53,210 bases of DNA from Oscillospiraceae bacterium (GTDB taxonomy: Bacteria > Bacillota > Clostridia > Oscillospirales > Oscillospiraceae): contig SVKP01000093.1 of NCBI GenBank assembly GCA_015068395.1, positions 1 through 53,210 on the forward strand, written 5' to 3'. Below, piece after piece: positions 46,318 through 53,210 of the stretch; position 1 is the first letter of the stretch, and every line of letters starts with the position of its first letter. The position numbers and the translations under genes were made by a program. The notes beneath the pieces are model-generated. The model ran no database searches. It was not told the DNA's origin and saw only the letters and a list, made by a program, of their open reading frames with translations.

Positions 46318-47121
46318 ATGAAAACACGCCGTTTTTTTGTTGCGCTGTACGCCTTTCTTATGTTGTTCGCCATCTTTCCGGCGCAGGTTTTCGCCGCATA
46401 CAATCACATCAACATCGATCAGCCTGCCGCCATAACCGTTGTTACCTACAACGCCCCGGAGGATCTGGAGATTCGGGCAGAGGTCCAGAAGGACGGGGAG
46501 GGCCTCCTTATGAGCATGGCTTACAGCCGACGCATTTGGGAAGTAAGCTACCGGCTTTACCGGGAGGACGTCTTTCACACCAAGACCTTTCGGGGCAATG
46601 ACAAGGACTTTGCCGGGACGGTCCTGCTCTGCCGGAGCGGCGGCGTGGAGCAGCGGATTCCCATCCCGCAGGAATACCTGACCCCCGGAGGCAAACAGGA
46701 TGTGATGACTCTGGACTGCGAGAGTTGGACGCTGCGCACAGGGGTGCCTGACTGGCGCGGGCCGGTGAGCGTCGCGGAGCGGCTGGTGCTGATCGTGCTG
46801 GTGAAGGCGTTGCTCTTCCTGCTGATGAAATACAGGGGGCTGCGCAGCTGGCTGGGCTTTCTGGGGACGAATCTGGCAACGCAGATCCCTCTCAACGTGA
46901 GCATGAAAAACATGATGGAGGTGGGCGACACCGCCATGCACTCCAAGGTGTTCCTGGGTTCACTCTTTGTCGGCTTGGTGCTTGTTCTGGTGATAGAGAC
47001 CATGCTGATGGCGATTGCGGTGAAGGAGCACAACAGAGATTATACGACAATTTATGTCGTGGGGGCAAACGTGCTTGGCCTGATTACCCTGATCGCGGCG
47101 CTTGCCTGGCTGCCGGTATAA
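46318..47121 (+). CDS. Membrane protein of unknown function with extracytoplasmic domain
   Basis: A 267-residue protein I do not recognise. A signal sequence (FVALYAFLMLFAIFPAQVFA) ends before AYNHINIDQPAAIT; a beta-rich domain (about 23-140) with ITVVTYNAPEDLEIRAEVQ and a Cys pair follows. Three hydrophobic helices then appear (about 150-170, 215-240, 247-265), separated by an amphipathic stretch LATQIPLNVSMKNMMEVGD. The domain therefore sits outside with the C-terminus in the membrane. The RBS is weak (GGATAAGCAG). The next gene, also a membrane protein, starts about 25 bp downstream, suggesting a pair. Confidence 0.78.
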   Translation: MKTRRFFVALYAFLMLFAIFPAQVFAAYNHINIDQPAAITVVTYNAPEDLEIRAEVQKDGEGLLMSMAYSRRIWEVSYRLYREDVFHTKTFRGNDKDFAGTVLLCRSGGVEQRIPIPQEYLTPGGKQDVMTLDCESWTLRTGVPDWRGPVSVAERLVLIVLVKALLFLLMKYRGLRSWLGFLGTNLATQIPLNVSMKNMMEVGDTAMHSKVFLGSLFVGLVLVLVIETMLMAIAVKEHNRDYTTIYVVGANVLGLITLIAALAWLPV

Positions 47122-47146
47122 AAAAACAAGAGGAGAAAAGGTGAAA

Positions 47147-47545
47147 ATGGAGAGTATCGAGGGATTCGCTCTGACCGCAGCAAAAAGACTGAGCAGGAAG
47201 GCGAAAGAGTTCTTCCAGAACATGATCCTGATCCTTTCCCCGGTATGCCATTGCATGCTCGTTGTGCTTGCCACGTTTTTGCTTGTTATCCTGCCGGTTG
47301 CTCTGATCCTTACCAATCTCGACGTGCTCGGTATTCTGTGGCTCCCCATTTTTTGCATGCATTGGCTCTTTTTGAGCGTGATGGCCAGGCAGGTGTACCG
47401 GTACCAGGAGATGCAGGCGGAGCGCTTCATTTATGGGGACGAGCTGTTTTTCGAGGCCTATCCCCGGATGAAAAAGCTTGAAGACCGAAAAAAACGGTTC
47501 GAGGCGTGGCGGAAGAGCCTCTTTTCCAGGAAAAATGATTACTGA
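47147..47545 (+). CDS. Small two-helix membrane protein of unknown function
   Basis: A 132-residue protein. It begins MESIEGFALTAAKRLSRKAK, an amphipathic basic helix, followed by two membrane helices (about 26-52 with LVVLATFLLVILPVALIL, and about 57-75) and a charged cytoplasmic tail rich in Lys, Arg and Glu (DELFFEAYPRMKKLEDRKKR). No family recognised. Start uncertain: ATG 47147 has AGGAG 11 nt upstream; GTG 47141, two codons earlier, has it 5 nt upstream. Its position after the 46318 gene suggests a joint role in an envelope complex (inference). A strong terminator follows. Confidence 0.72.
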   Translation: MESIEGFALTAAKRLSRKAKEFFQNMILILSPVCHCMLVVLATFLLVILPVALILTNLDVLGILWLPIFCMHWLFLSVMARQVYRYQEMQAERFIYGDELFFEAYPRMKKLEDRKKRFEAWRKSLFSRKNDY

Positions 47546-47555
47546 ACAAAGAATG

Positions 47556-47597
47556 GCAGGGCCCGGAACCCTAAAAGGTTCCGAACCCTGCTTTTTA
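47556..47597 (+). terminator. Rho-independent terminator
   Basis: GCAGGG..CCGGAACC (47556-47570) pairs with GGTTCCG..CCCTGC (47578-47591) with a small internal mismatch, followed by TTTTTAT. It ends the two-gene membrane-protein unit and faces the symporter gene. Confidence 0.8.
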
Positions 47598-47614
47598 TAT
47601 GAAGCCGCGGACGT

Positions 47615-48853
47615 TTATTCGGCTGCCTGCGCGTTTTTGAGCCAGTCGCGGCCCTCGGTGAAGCGGGAGACGATGAACGTGACGACGTAGTCTCCGGCAG
47701 CGTTAATCATCGTCGCAGGCGGGTCGACCAGATTGCCGATCGTCACCGCGATGGGGTAGGCGATCGCCATGTGCTCCGGGAAAAAGAGCGTGCAGACGAT
47801 GTACTCCCCGATGTAGCCGCCGCCGGGGATGCCGGACATCGCTACCGAACTGAATACCGCGACGAGCAGCACCCGCGCATAGGTTCCGATCCCTGCGAAG
47901 GGGACGCCAAACACGCCGAAGAGGAACGCTGCCTTGAGCACGCAGCTGAAGCTTGAGCCGTCCATGTGCATGGTCGCGCCGAGCGGCAGCACCAGCTCCG
48001 CCACGTCGTGCGGCACGCCGGAGTCCTCGGCGGCGTCGAGATTGGTCGGGATCGTGGCGATGGAGGAGCAGGTGCCGAGCGCCGTAACCGCGGGGCGCAG
48101 GATGTGGCGCAGCATGACGCGCACGCCCTCCCGGCCTCCGCCGAAGCGCGCGTACAGGGGGAACGCGACCGCCGCGTAGAGCAGGCAGAGCGGATAGTAC
48201 GCGAGCATCGCGCGGCCATAGGCCTGGGTGATCTGCGCGCCGTAGGTCGCGACGAGCGAGGCGAAGAAGCCGAAGAACGCGACGGGTGCGTACCACGTCA
48301 CCAGCGTGACGACCTTCATCAGACAGCGCGTCAGGTCGGAGAGCGCCTTCGCGGTCAGCGTTTCCGCGCCGCCCGCGAGGCTGACGCCGAAGCCGAAGAG
48401 CAGCGAGAAGACGATCAGCGGCAGCATCGCGCGCCGCGAGAGCAGGGAGGCGAAGTCGCTGACGGTGAAGAAGTTCACCAGAAGCGTCGAGAGCGTCGCC
48501 TGCTCGTCGACCGCGCCCGCCGCGGCGTCGGTCCACGGGACGGGCACCGGCGGGAACACGCGCATGACGAGCAGCATCAGCGCTCCGGCGAGCAGTCCTG
48601 TGACGACGAACACCGCCAGCGTCACGCCCAGAATTTTGCCCGCTCGCCGCAGCGTGCGCATGTTCGCGACGGAGCTCGCGAGCGAGCAGAACACCAGCGG
48701 CACCACCAGACAGAACATCAGGTTGACAAACACGGTGCCCAGCGGCTCCAGCGCCGACGCGCCCGGCCAGAGCGCGCCCGTGACGCAGCCCGCGGCGATG
48801 GCGAGCAGCATCGCGGCGAGGAAGCCGTAGGTCTTCAAAAACGTTTTTGGCAT
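47615..48853 (-). CDS. Dicarboxylate/amino acid:cation symporter (DAACS family)
   Basis: A 412-residue transporter with about eight helices and two re-entrant hairpins. Signatures are GTCSSIATIPTNLDAAED (about 265-282; the Ser-rich first hairpin), LPLGATMHMDGSSFSCVLKA (about 290-310) and MSGIPGGGYIGEY (about 345-357), with NLVDPPATMINAAGD (about 376-390) forming the substrate/cation site. It takes up glutamate, aspartate, serine/threonine or C4-dicarboxylates with Na+ or H+; the substrate cannot be fixed. It lies 57 bp downstream of the rhomboid gene. Its AGGAGGG RBS is one arm of a perfect 11-bp inverted repeat, which could control its translation. Confidence 0.92.
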   Translation of the reverse strand: MPKTFLKTYGFLAAMLLAIAAGCVTGALWPGASALEPLGTVFVNLMFCLVVPLVFCSLASSVANMRTLRRAGKILGVTLAVFVVTGLLAGALMLLVMRVFPPVPVPWTDAAAGAVDEQATLSTLLVNFFTVSDFASLLSRRAMLPLIVFSLLFGFGVSLAGGAETLTAKALSDLTRCLMKVVTLVTWYAPVAFFGFFASLVATYGAQITQAYGRAMLAYYPLCLLYAAVAFPLYARFGGGREGVRVMLRHILRPAVTALGTCSSIATIPTNLDAAEDSGVPHDVAELVLPLGATMHMDGSSFSCVLKAAFLFGVFGVPFAGIGTYARVLLVAVFSSVAMSGIPGGGYIGEYIVCTLFFPEHMAIAYPIAVTIGNLVDPPATMINAAGDYVVTFIVSRFTEGRDWLKNAQAAE

Positions 48854-48858
48854 GGAAA

Positions 48859-48899
48859 ACCCTCCTATAATTGGTTTCTTGTGACCAGTATAGGAGGGT
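48859..48899 (-). promoter_or_regulatory. RBS-sequestering hairpin before the symporter gene
   Basis: Read on the minus strand, ACCCTCCTATA (48889-48899) is followed by a 19-nt loop and TATAGGAGGGT (48859-48869), perfect 11-nt arms. The second arm contains the AGGAGGG Shine-Dalgarno sequence, 5 nt before the ATG at 48853. The loop can extend pairing (TGGT with ACCA). TTTT after the stem means it could also work as a weak terminator of the rhomboid transcript. Confidence 0.7.
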
Positions 48900-48910
48900 C
48901 GTTTGTCCGA

Positions 48911-49474
48911 TTATGACTTTTTTCCACGCAGCGCAAAGCCGAAGAGCACGCCGCAGACGCCGCCGACGATGTGCGCGAGCTGCGAGACGTTGTCCACGCT
49001 GGTCAGCCCCGCCCAGACCTCGCCGCCAAGATAGAGCACGACGATCAGAATCATCGTAAGCGGGACCGTGCCGCGCTCGGCTCCGGCGAACGAGGACAGC
49101 ACGATCATCATAAACACCACGCCGGACGCGCCCAGCAGCGCATAGCCGGGAAAGAGCAGGAACTCCACGAGCCCCGTGGCGAGCGCCGTACCGGCGATGC
49201 ACAGCAGCAACGTGCGCGAGCCGTACTTTTCCTCAAGCGGCGGGCCGACGAGCAGCAAAAGCAGCATGTTGTTCATGTAATGGCTGACGCCAGAATGCCC
49301 CAGCACGTGCCCGAAGAAGCGCACATAGGCGAGCGGGTCGAGCAGAGAACAGCGGTAGACGCTGAACAGGCGCTTCGTTGTCCAGCCGCCGGTGAGCAGC
49401 GCGAGCGGCAGCGCGGCAAGCGCCAGCAGCGCAAAGGTCAGCACGACAGGGGCGTTGTAGCGAATTCGTTTCAT
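48911..49474 (-). CDS. Rhomboid-family intramembrane serine protease
   Basis: A 187-residue protein with six membrane helices. GHVLGHSGVSHYMNNMLLLLL (about 54-74, HxxxN-type), the nucleophile motif ALLGASGVVFMM (Ser about 117) and the catalytic His in SQLAHIVGGVCG (about 167) form the complete rhomboid Ser-His dyad. It cleaves membrane proteins within or near the bilayer; the substrate is unknown. RBS AGGAGG precedes the ATG. It is the first gene of a minus-strand pair with the symporter, divergent from padR. Confidence 0.92.
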   Translation of the reverse strand: MKRIRYNAPVVLTFALLALAALPLALLTGGWTTKRLFSVYRCSLLDPLAYVRFFGHVLGHSGVSHYMNNMLLLLLVGPPLEEKYGSRTLLLCIAGTALATGLVEFLLFPGYALLGASGVVFMMIVLSSFAGAERGTVPLTMILIVVLYLGGEVWAGLTSVDNVSQLAHIVGGVCGVLFGFALRGKKS

Positions 49475-49550
49475 GGTGTCCGATCCCTCCTTACCCTTAT
49501 CATGGCACGGCGGGCAGAAGAAAAAAATACTAAATACCGCAAAATACTAC

Positions 49551-49580
49551 TTGACAAATGATACTATGCGTTGTATAGTA
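49551..49580 (+). promoter_or_regulatory. Near-consensus promoter with PadR-type operator
   Basis: TTGACA (49551-49556), 17-bp spacer, TATAGT (49574-49579). The palindrome TACTAT-GCGTTGT-ATAGTA (49562-49580) covers the spacer end and the -10 box. A dimeric regulator bound here would block the polymerase; the adjacent padR gene is the obvious candidate (inference). Confidence 0.75.
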
Positions 49581-49603
49581 CGACACGAAAGGAGGTATTA
49601 CGC

Positions 49604-49924
49604 ATGGACATTCAACTCAAACGTGGACTGTTGGACGCCTGTGTGCTGGCGGCAATCAAGTGTGAGGATTCCTACGGCTATCAGATCGTCAAGGATATCA
49701 AGCCTTACGTGGAGATCTCGGAATCGACGCTCTATCCGATCCTGCGGCGGCTGGAAACGGCGGAATGCCTGAGCGTGCGGAGTGTGGAGCATAACGGCAG
49801 GCTGCGTAAGTACTACCACATCCTTCCCGCGGGGCTGGAGCGCATTGAGCAGTTTGTTGCGGACTGGCGGGAGATCGAGTCGATCTACCAGTTCATCACG
49901 AGGGAGGGTGGAACACATGAATAA
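49604..49924 (+). CDS. PadR-family transcriptional regulator
   Basis: A 106-residue winged-helix protein of the short PadR-s2 class. MDIQLKRGLLDACVLAAI, EDSYGYQIVKDIKPYVEISE and STLYPILRRLETAECLSV are the characteristic helices, and GRLRKYYHILPAGLERIEQF is the wing and C-terminal helix. PadR regulators usually repress their own operon and release DNA upon ligand binding. ATG 49604 has AAAGGAGG 9 nt upstream. It overlaps the following DUF1700 gene by 8 bp, heading a four-gene operon. Confidence 0.93.
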   Translation: MDIQLKRGLLDACVLAAIKCEDSYGYQIVKDIKPYVEISESTLYPILRRLETAECLSVRSVEHNGRLRKYYHILPAGLERIEQFVADWREIESIYQFITREGGTHE

Positions 49925-50519
49925 GGATCAGTTTTTGCTTGCGCTCTATGACGAACTGCGCGGGCTGCCGATCGAGGACGTGGAGCGTTCGATCGCCTAC
50001 TACCGCGAGATGATCGACGAGCGCGTGGAGGACGGCATGAGCGAGGAGGAGGCGGTCGCCGCGCTCGGCAGCGTGCAGGAGATCGCCCAGCAGATCCTCG
50101 CAGAGATGCCGATCTCCTCGCTCGTGCGAGAGAGAGTCACCGGCGGGCGGCGGAGCCTCCCGGCGTGGGAGATCGTGCTGCTGGTGCTCGGCGCGCCGCT
50201 GTGGTTTTCGCTGGGGATCGCGGCGCTGTCCATCCTCTTCGCGGTCTATGTGACGATCTGGTCGCTGGTGCTCGTTCTCTACGCGATCCCGGTGGCGCTT
50301 GCCATCGCCGCGGTGGCGTGCATAGGCGCGATCTTTTTCAAGGCGGCGTTCGGAACGTCCCAGCTCCTGCTGCTGGGCGGCGGCTCGATGGTATGCGGCG
50401 GGCTCGCGGTGGCGCTGGTGATCCTGTTCAACGGCGTGGCGCGAGGCGTGGCGCGCGCAAGCCGGTCGATCTGGCTGTGGGTGAAATCGCTCTTTGTGAG
50501 GAAGGAGATCGGAGCATGA
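49917..50519 (+). CDS. DUF1700 family membrane protein
   Basis: A 200-residue protein. The N-terminal domain (about 1-70) is the DUF1700 helical module: LLALYDELRGLPIEDVERSI, DERVEDGMSEEEAVAALGS. Three or four membrane helices follow (about 83-185), ending in a basic tail. DUF1700 proteins typically lie after PadR regulators and before DUF4097 proteins, as here. The N-terminus is clearly homologous to that of the protein at 51385. The function is unknown; envelope-stress sensing is suggested only by such gene contexts. Overlaps padR by 8 bp and the next gene by 4 bp. Confidence 0.88.
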   Translation: MNKDQFLLALYDELRGLPIEDVERSIAYYREMIDERVEDGMSEEEAVAALGSVQEIAQQILAEMPISSLVRERVTGGRRSLPAWEIVLLVLGAPLWFSLGIAALSILFAVYVTIWSLVLVLYAIPVALAIAAVACIGAIFFKAAFGTSQLLLLGGGSMVCGGLAVALVILFNGVARGVARASRSIWLWVKSLFVRKEIGA

Positions 50520-51367
50520 ATCGGAGGAATATTCTGTTGATCGCGGGCGCGGTGATCGGCATTGGGGTGCTTGCGGTCCTCGCGGGCCTGAGCCTGACGC
50601 ACTTTAACCCCAAGTCTGTTATGCCGACGTCCAGGGTGATCGAGCAGGCGTACCCCATTGACGGGACGGTCGTCGGGCTGGACGTGCAGACGCTTTCGGG
50701 CGACGTGGAGCTCGTGCTGGTCCACGACGGCGCGGCGCGCGTCGAGAGTCGGCACAGCGAGAACGTCGCCGAGACGTTCGAGGTGAAAAACGGCGTGCTG
50801 ACGCTCAAGCAGAAGAGCAGCGGCAAGAGCATCCTGAACTTCGGCGAAGACATTCAGGACGGCGTGACGCTCTATCTTACCGAGGACGCCTACAGCTCGC
50901 TGAACGTCGCCACGGCGAGCGGCGACGTGAAGGTGTCGGAGGCGCTTTCGTTCGAGAAGGCGGCGCTTGCAACGGCGAGCGGGGACGTCTCGTTTGCCGC
51001 GAAATGCGGGGAGCTTTCCGCCGCGACCGCGAGCGGAGACGTCCTGCTGCGCGGCGTGCTTGCCGAGCGTATCAACCTCGCCACGGCGAGCGGCGAGGTC
51101 GAGATGGAGAACACGAGCGCCACGGAAAAGCTCTCGGTCGAGACCGTGAGCGGCGACGTAAAGCTTTCTAGCTGCGACGCGGCGGAGCTGGAGCTCCATT
51201 CTACCAGCGGGGATATTGAGGGAACGCTGCTTACCCCGAAGGATTTTGACGTCAAGACTGTCAGCGGAAAAATCGAGGTGCCTGCCGGCGTATCCGGTGC
51301 GGGGCGCTGCATCATTGAGACCGTCAGCGGCGACGTGGAGCTGCGCGTCGCGGGCGGCGTGATTTAA
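50516..51367 (+). CDS. DUF4097 beta-solenoid protein with N-terminal membrane anchor
   Basis: A 283-residue protein. One membrane helix (ILLIAGAVIGIGVLAVLAGL, about 5-24) precedes an extracytoplasmic repeat domain. SGD-type turns (ASGDV, TSGDI, VSGKI) recur nine times, eight of them from about residue 128 onward, with 18-21-residue spacing, the pattern expected of a beta-solenoid in the DUF4097 (LiaG-like) family. The C-terminal segment SGDIEGTLLTPKDFDVKTVSG is nearly repeated in the protein at 51385. No catalytic motif is visible. It probably acts as a surface sensor or scaffold. ATGA overlap with DUF1700 indicates coupled translation. Confidence 0.88.
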   Translation: MNRRNILLIAGAVIGIGVLAVLAGLSLTHFNPKSVMPTSRVIEQAYPIDGTVVGLDVQTLSGDVELVLVHDGAARVESRHSENVAETFEVKNGVLTLKQKSSGKSILNFGEDIQDGVTLYLTEDAYSSLNVATASGDVKVSEALSFEKAALATASGDVSFAAKCGELSAATASGDVLLRGVLAERINLATASGEVEMENTSATEKLSVETVSGDVKLSSCDAAELELHSTSGDIEGTLLTPKDFDVKTVSGKIEVPAGVSGAGRCIIETVSGDVELRVAGGVI

Positions 51368-51384
51368 AAGGGAGGAAAAAAAAC

Positions 51385-52560
51385 ATGAAAAAGGAAGAAT
51401 TTATTGCCGCGCTTGCCGCGGAGATCAGAGACCTGTCCAAGGAGGACATCGCGCGTTCGCTGGAATTTTACGGCGAGGCGGTGGACGAGCGCGTGGAGGG
51501 CGGCATGAGCGTCGAGGAGGCGGTTGCCGATCTCGGCGGCGTCGAGGGCGTTGCGCGCCAGATCATGTCTGAGCTGCCCCACGAGAGCAAGGCCGCGCCG
51601 CGTCAGAGCATGGGCGACTGGATGAACGCGCTGGACAAAGGCATGGACGCGCTGAGCAAGGGCGTGGACGCTCTGGGCAACAGGATCGGCAGGGAGATGG
51701 ACGCGCTGGGCGAGGAGATTGCTGCGAAGAGCATCCGGGACGAGGACGACGACGAGAACTTTGGCGAATACCATGTGACGGAGCCGTTCCACTCTGTGGA
51801 CGTGTCCGTCATCAGCGCGGACGTGCGCATCCTGCGCTCCGGCGACGACGAGACCCATATCGAGACCGAGCACGGCGAAAACGTCGTGGAGGAGGTCACG
51901 GTCCAGAACGGCGTGCTGACCCTTACGCACAGCGCGGCGGGCAGCGTGACGAAGAAAAAAACCTTCTTTGGCATTAACTTCAACTTCTCCTTCTCCGGCG
52001 GCAATGTGACCATGTACCTTGCCGACAAGCTCTGGGAGTCCGTGTGCGTGAAGACGAACAGCGGCGACGTCGAGGCGGAGGACCTCCGTGCCCGCGCAGT
52101 TGAGCTGGCGTCGAAGAGCGGCGACATCGACGTGCGTCACCTGACGGTGGAGGGCTGCCTGAAGGCGGAGAGCATGAGCGGCGACATCGAGGCCGAGAAC
52201 GTGGCGGCGGGCGAGGTCCAGCTCAGCAGTATGAGCGGCGACGTGGAGACGGATACCGTCGAGGCGGGCAACATCACCATGAGCAGCAAGAGCGGCGACA
52301 TGGACCTCGACAACACCGTGGCGCACGGCGAGCTGACGGTGGAGAGCACCAGCGGCGACGTGACGCTCCACCGCTGCGACGGGCAGGACGTGTTTCTCCA
52401 GAGCACCAGCGGCGACGTCGAGGGCACGCTGCTCTCGCCCAAGGACTTTTCCGCCCACAGCGTCAGCGGCGACGTGGACCTCCCCCAGAGCGAGGACGGC
52501 GCCGGCCGCTGCGACGCGCACACCACCAGCGGCGACGTCTCGCTTAGGATCGCGCCGTAA
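51385..52560 (+). CDS. Fusion of DUF1700-like and DUF4097 beta-solenoid domains
   Basis: A 391-residue protein without a signal peptide or membrane helix. Residues 1-66 are DUF1700-like (FIAALAAEIRDLSKEDIARS, VDERVEGGMSVEEAVADLGG). About 70-120 is an amphipathic heptad-like stretch (MNALDKGMDALSKGVDALG). From about 130 the DUF4097 part begins; SGD turns (NSGDV, KSGDI, MSGDI, MSGDV, KSGDM, TSGDV, TSGDV, VSGDV, TSGDV) recur nine times at 19-21 residues. The lack of membrane helix suggests a cytoplasmic protein, unlike its neighbour. RBS GGGAGG precedes the ATG 17 bp after the previous gene. Function unknown. Confidence 0.87.
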   Translation: MKKEEFIAALAAEIRDLSKEDIARSLEFYGEAVDERVEGGMSVEEAVADLGGVEGVARQIMSELPHESKAAPRQSMGDWMNALDKGMDALSKGVDALGNRIGREMDALGEEIAAKSIRDEDDDENFGEYHVTEPFHSVDVSVISADVRILRSGDDETHIETEHGENVVEEVTVQNGVLTLTHSAAGSVTKKKTFFGINFNFSFSGGNVTMYLADKLWESVCVKTNSGDVEAEDLRARAVELASKSGDIDVRHLTVEGCLKAESMSGDIEAENVAAGEVQLSSMSGDVETDTVEAGNITMSSKSGDMDLDNTVAHGELTVESTSGDVTLHRCDGQDVFLQSTSGDVEGTLLSPKDFSAHSVSGDVDLPQSEDGAGRCDAHTTSGDVSLRIAP

Positions 52561-52589
52561 ACTATTGTATAAGAGAACAGAAGACAAGA

Positions 52590-52629
52590 CGCGCCCCGCG
52601 CGGCTCGCTTTGAAGCCGCGCGGGGCGCG
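52590..52629. terminator. Strong GC-rich hairpin ending the PadR operon
   Basis: CGCGCCCCGCGCGGCT (52590-52605) and AGCCGCGCGGGGCGCG (52614-52629) form a perfect 16-bp stem with an 8-nt loop. Only weak T-tracts flank it (ATGCTTTT on plus; TCTTGTCTT on minus). It separates the convergent DUF1700-DUF4097 and leucine-rich-repeat genes. Confidence 0.75.
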
Positions 52630-52647
52630 AATGCTTTTGCAAGGTTT

Positions 52648-53210
52648 TCAGTTGAGCGAGAGCTGCTTGCTTGCGCAGAGGGGGGCGCTGTTGAAGCCGA
52701 GGACAAAGAGCTTCACCGTTTTCGCACCCGCGAGGTCGAGCGTGAAGCTGACGCTGTTGTCGCCCGCCGTGAGAGACTTCACCGCCGTGCCGAGCAGCCT
52801 GCCGCCCGCGTCATACGCCGCGCAGACCGCCTTCGCGCCGGTGATCCCGTCCGCGACGGTGATTGACGCCTTTGCGCCCTTGCTCGTGCGGGAGAGGGAG
52901 GTGATGGCCGTCTCGGTTGTCGGGATCGCGCTGTTGTAGTGGAAGGTCGCAGATGTCAAATCTCCATTGCCAGAACCAATTGAGATCGCGCCCCACTGTG
53001 CCTCGGTGCCGCCGTAGTAGACGTCAGTCAGGCTGCTGCACCAGAAAAACGCATAGTCCCCGATGCTGGTCACGCTGTTCGGGATGGACACGCTCGTCAG
53101 GCTGCTGCAGTCGTAAAACGCATAGCCCCCGATGCTGGTCACGCTGTTCGGGATGGACACGCTCGTCAGGCTGCAGCCGTAAAACGCCCAGTCCCCGATG
53201 CTGGTCACAC
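52648..53210 (-). CDS. BspA-type leucine-rich-repeat surface protein, C-terminal part (gene runs off the window)
   Basis: About 187 residues of the C-terminus are visible; the 5' end lies beyond 53210. It carries BspA/LRR_5 repeats of 22-23 residues ([58 protein letters not shown]), followed by the usual [15 protein letters not shown] closing segment. A beta-sandwich-like C-terminal domain of about 90 residues ([18 protein letters not shown]...) ends in [15 protein letters not shown]. Such proteins are secreted surface adhesins. At DNA level, consecutive repeats of 66-69 bp are nearly identical (53040-53205), pointing to recent expansion. Confidence 0.88.
   Translation of the reverse strand, partial: VTSIGDWAFYGCSLTSVSIPNSVTSIGGYAFYDCSSLTSVSIPNSVTSIGDYAFFWCSSLTDVYYGGTEAQWGAISIGSGNGDLTSATFHYNSAIPTTETAITSLSRTSKGAKASITVADGITGAKAVCAAYDAGGRLLGTAVKSLTAGDNSVSFTLDLAGAKTVKLFVLGFNSAPLCASKQLSLN

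Noticed and set aside
50880-52560. Short regularly spaced DNA repeats resembling a CRISPR array
   Set aside because: They are in-frame codons for SGD turns every ~57-60 bp inside two long ORFs and vary in sequence; no invariant repeat and no cas genes are present. The same holds for the leucine-rich repeats at 53040-53210.

Overview
The window (about 53 kb, GC-rich) looks like a chromosomal segment of a spore-forming, anaerobic member of the Bacillota, class Clostridia, most likely an Oscillospiraceae-type gut bacterium. That placement is inference. It rests on a complete spoIIIA operon, a GerS-like lipoprotein beside alr, crt/hbd genes of the butyrate-type pathway, an SLH-anchored glycoside hydrolase, a BspA-type leucine-rich-repeat protein, and AGGAGG-type ribosome binding sites throughout. 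I see no phage, insertion sequence with transposase, CRISPR array or tRNA gene.

Layout. 1-430: 3' end of a 23S rRNA gene, a spacer, 5S rRNA and a strong bidirectional terminator. 444-3779 (minus): a packed five-gene operon of lipoprotein barnase-type RNase, barstar, PrsW-like protease, EamA transporter and HAD phosphatase. 3868-4943: a dipeptidase preceded by a coupled 27-codon ORF. 5015-5752: nitroreductase and the first of three ~160-bp inverted-repeat elements. 5838-10474: spoIIIAA-AH with a SigmaE-like promoter. 10544-13431 (minus): a GGDEF protein and a GGDEF-EAL protein (c-di-GMP turnover). 13571-18192: a sugar-binding lipoprotein, Fe-dependent alcohol dehydrogenase, MtnA-like isomerase, purine nucleoside phosphorylase and an acetyltransferase in one operon. 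18247-22749: free-methionine-sulfoxide reductase/ABC exporter/GNAT operon divergent from an SLH-GH5 enzyme, with overlapping -35 boxes. 22799-26948: DHH phosphoesterase, DUF975 membrane protein, double flavodoxin-like protein and a frameshifted secreted-protein gene. 27114-31958: two MATE exporters around a membrane-anchored carboxylesterase.

32147-36506: metF, a DtxR-type regulator, GerS-like lipoprotein, alr, a mazF without mazE, and an unknown secreted protein. 36570-38224 (minus): crt and hbd. 38366-39531: trmB and a zinc-ribbon membrane protein. 39593-41243 (minus): a short aspartokinase and an ACT protein separated by the third repeat element. 41355-45982: YtvI-like protein, Na/Pi cotransporter, murI and tcdA. 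46318-47545: two unknown membrane proteins. 47615-49474 (minus): rhomboid protease and a dicarboxylate/amino-acid symporter whose RBS lies in a perfect hairpin. 49604-52560: a PadR-controlled operon of DUF1700 and DUF4097 proteins, including a fusion of both. 52648-end: 3' part of a leucine-rich-repeat protein.

How the genes work together. The clearest units are the SpoIIIA mother-cell machine, the RNase/inhibitor pair, the nucleoside-sugar operon (resembling 5'-deoxynucleoside salvage but without an aldolase), the opposed c-di-GMP enzymes, and the PadR operon encoding two related beta-solenoid proteins with about 19-residue SGD repeats. Coordinates of CDS include the stop codon.
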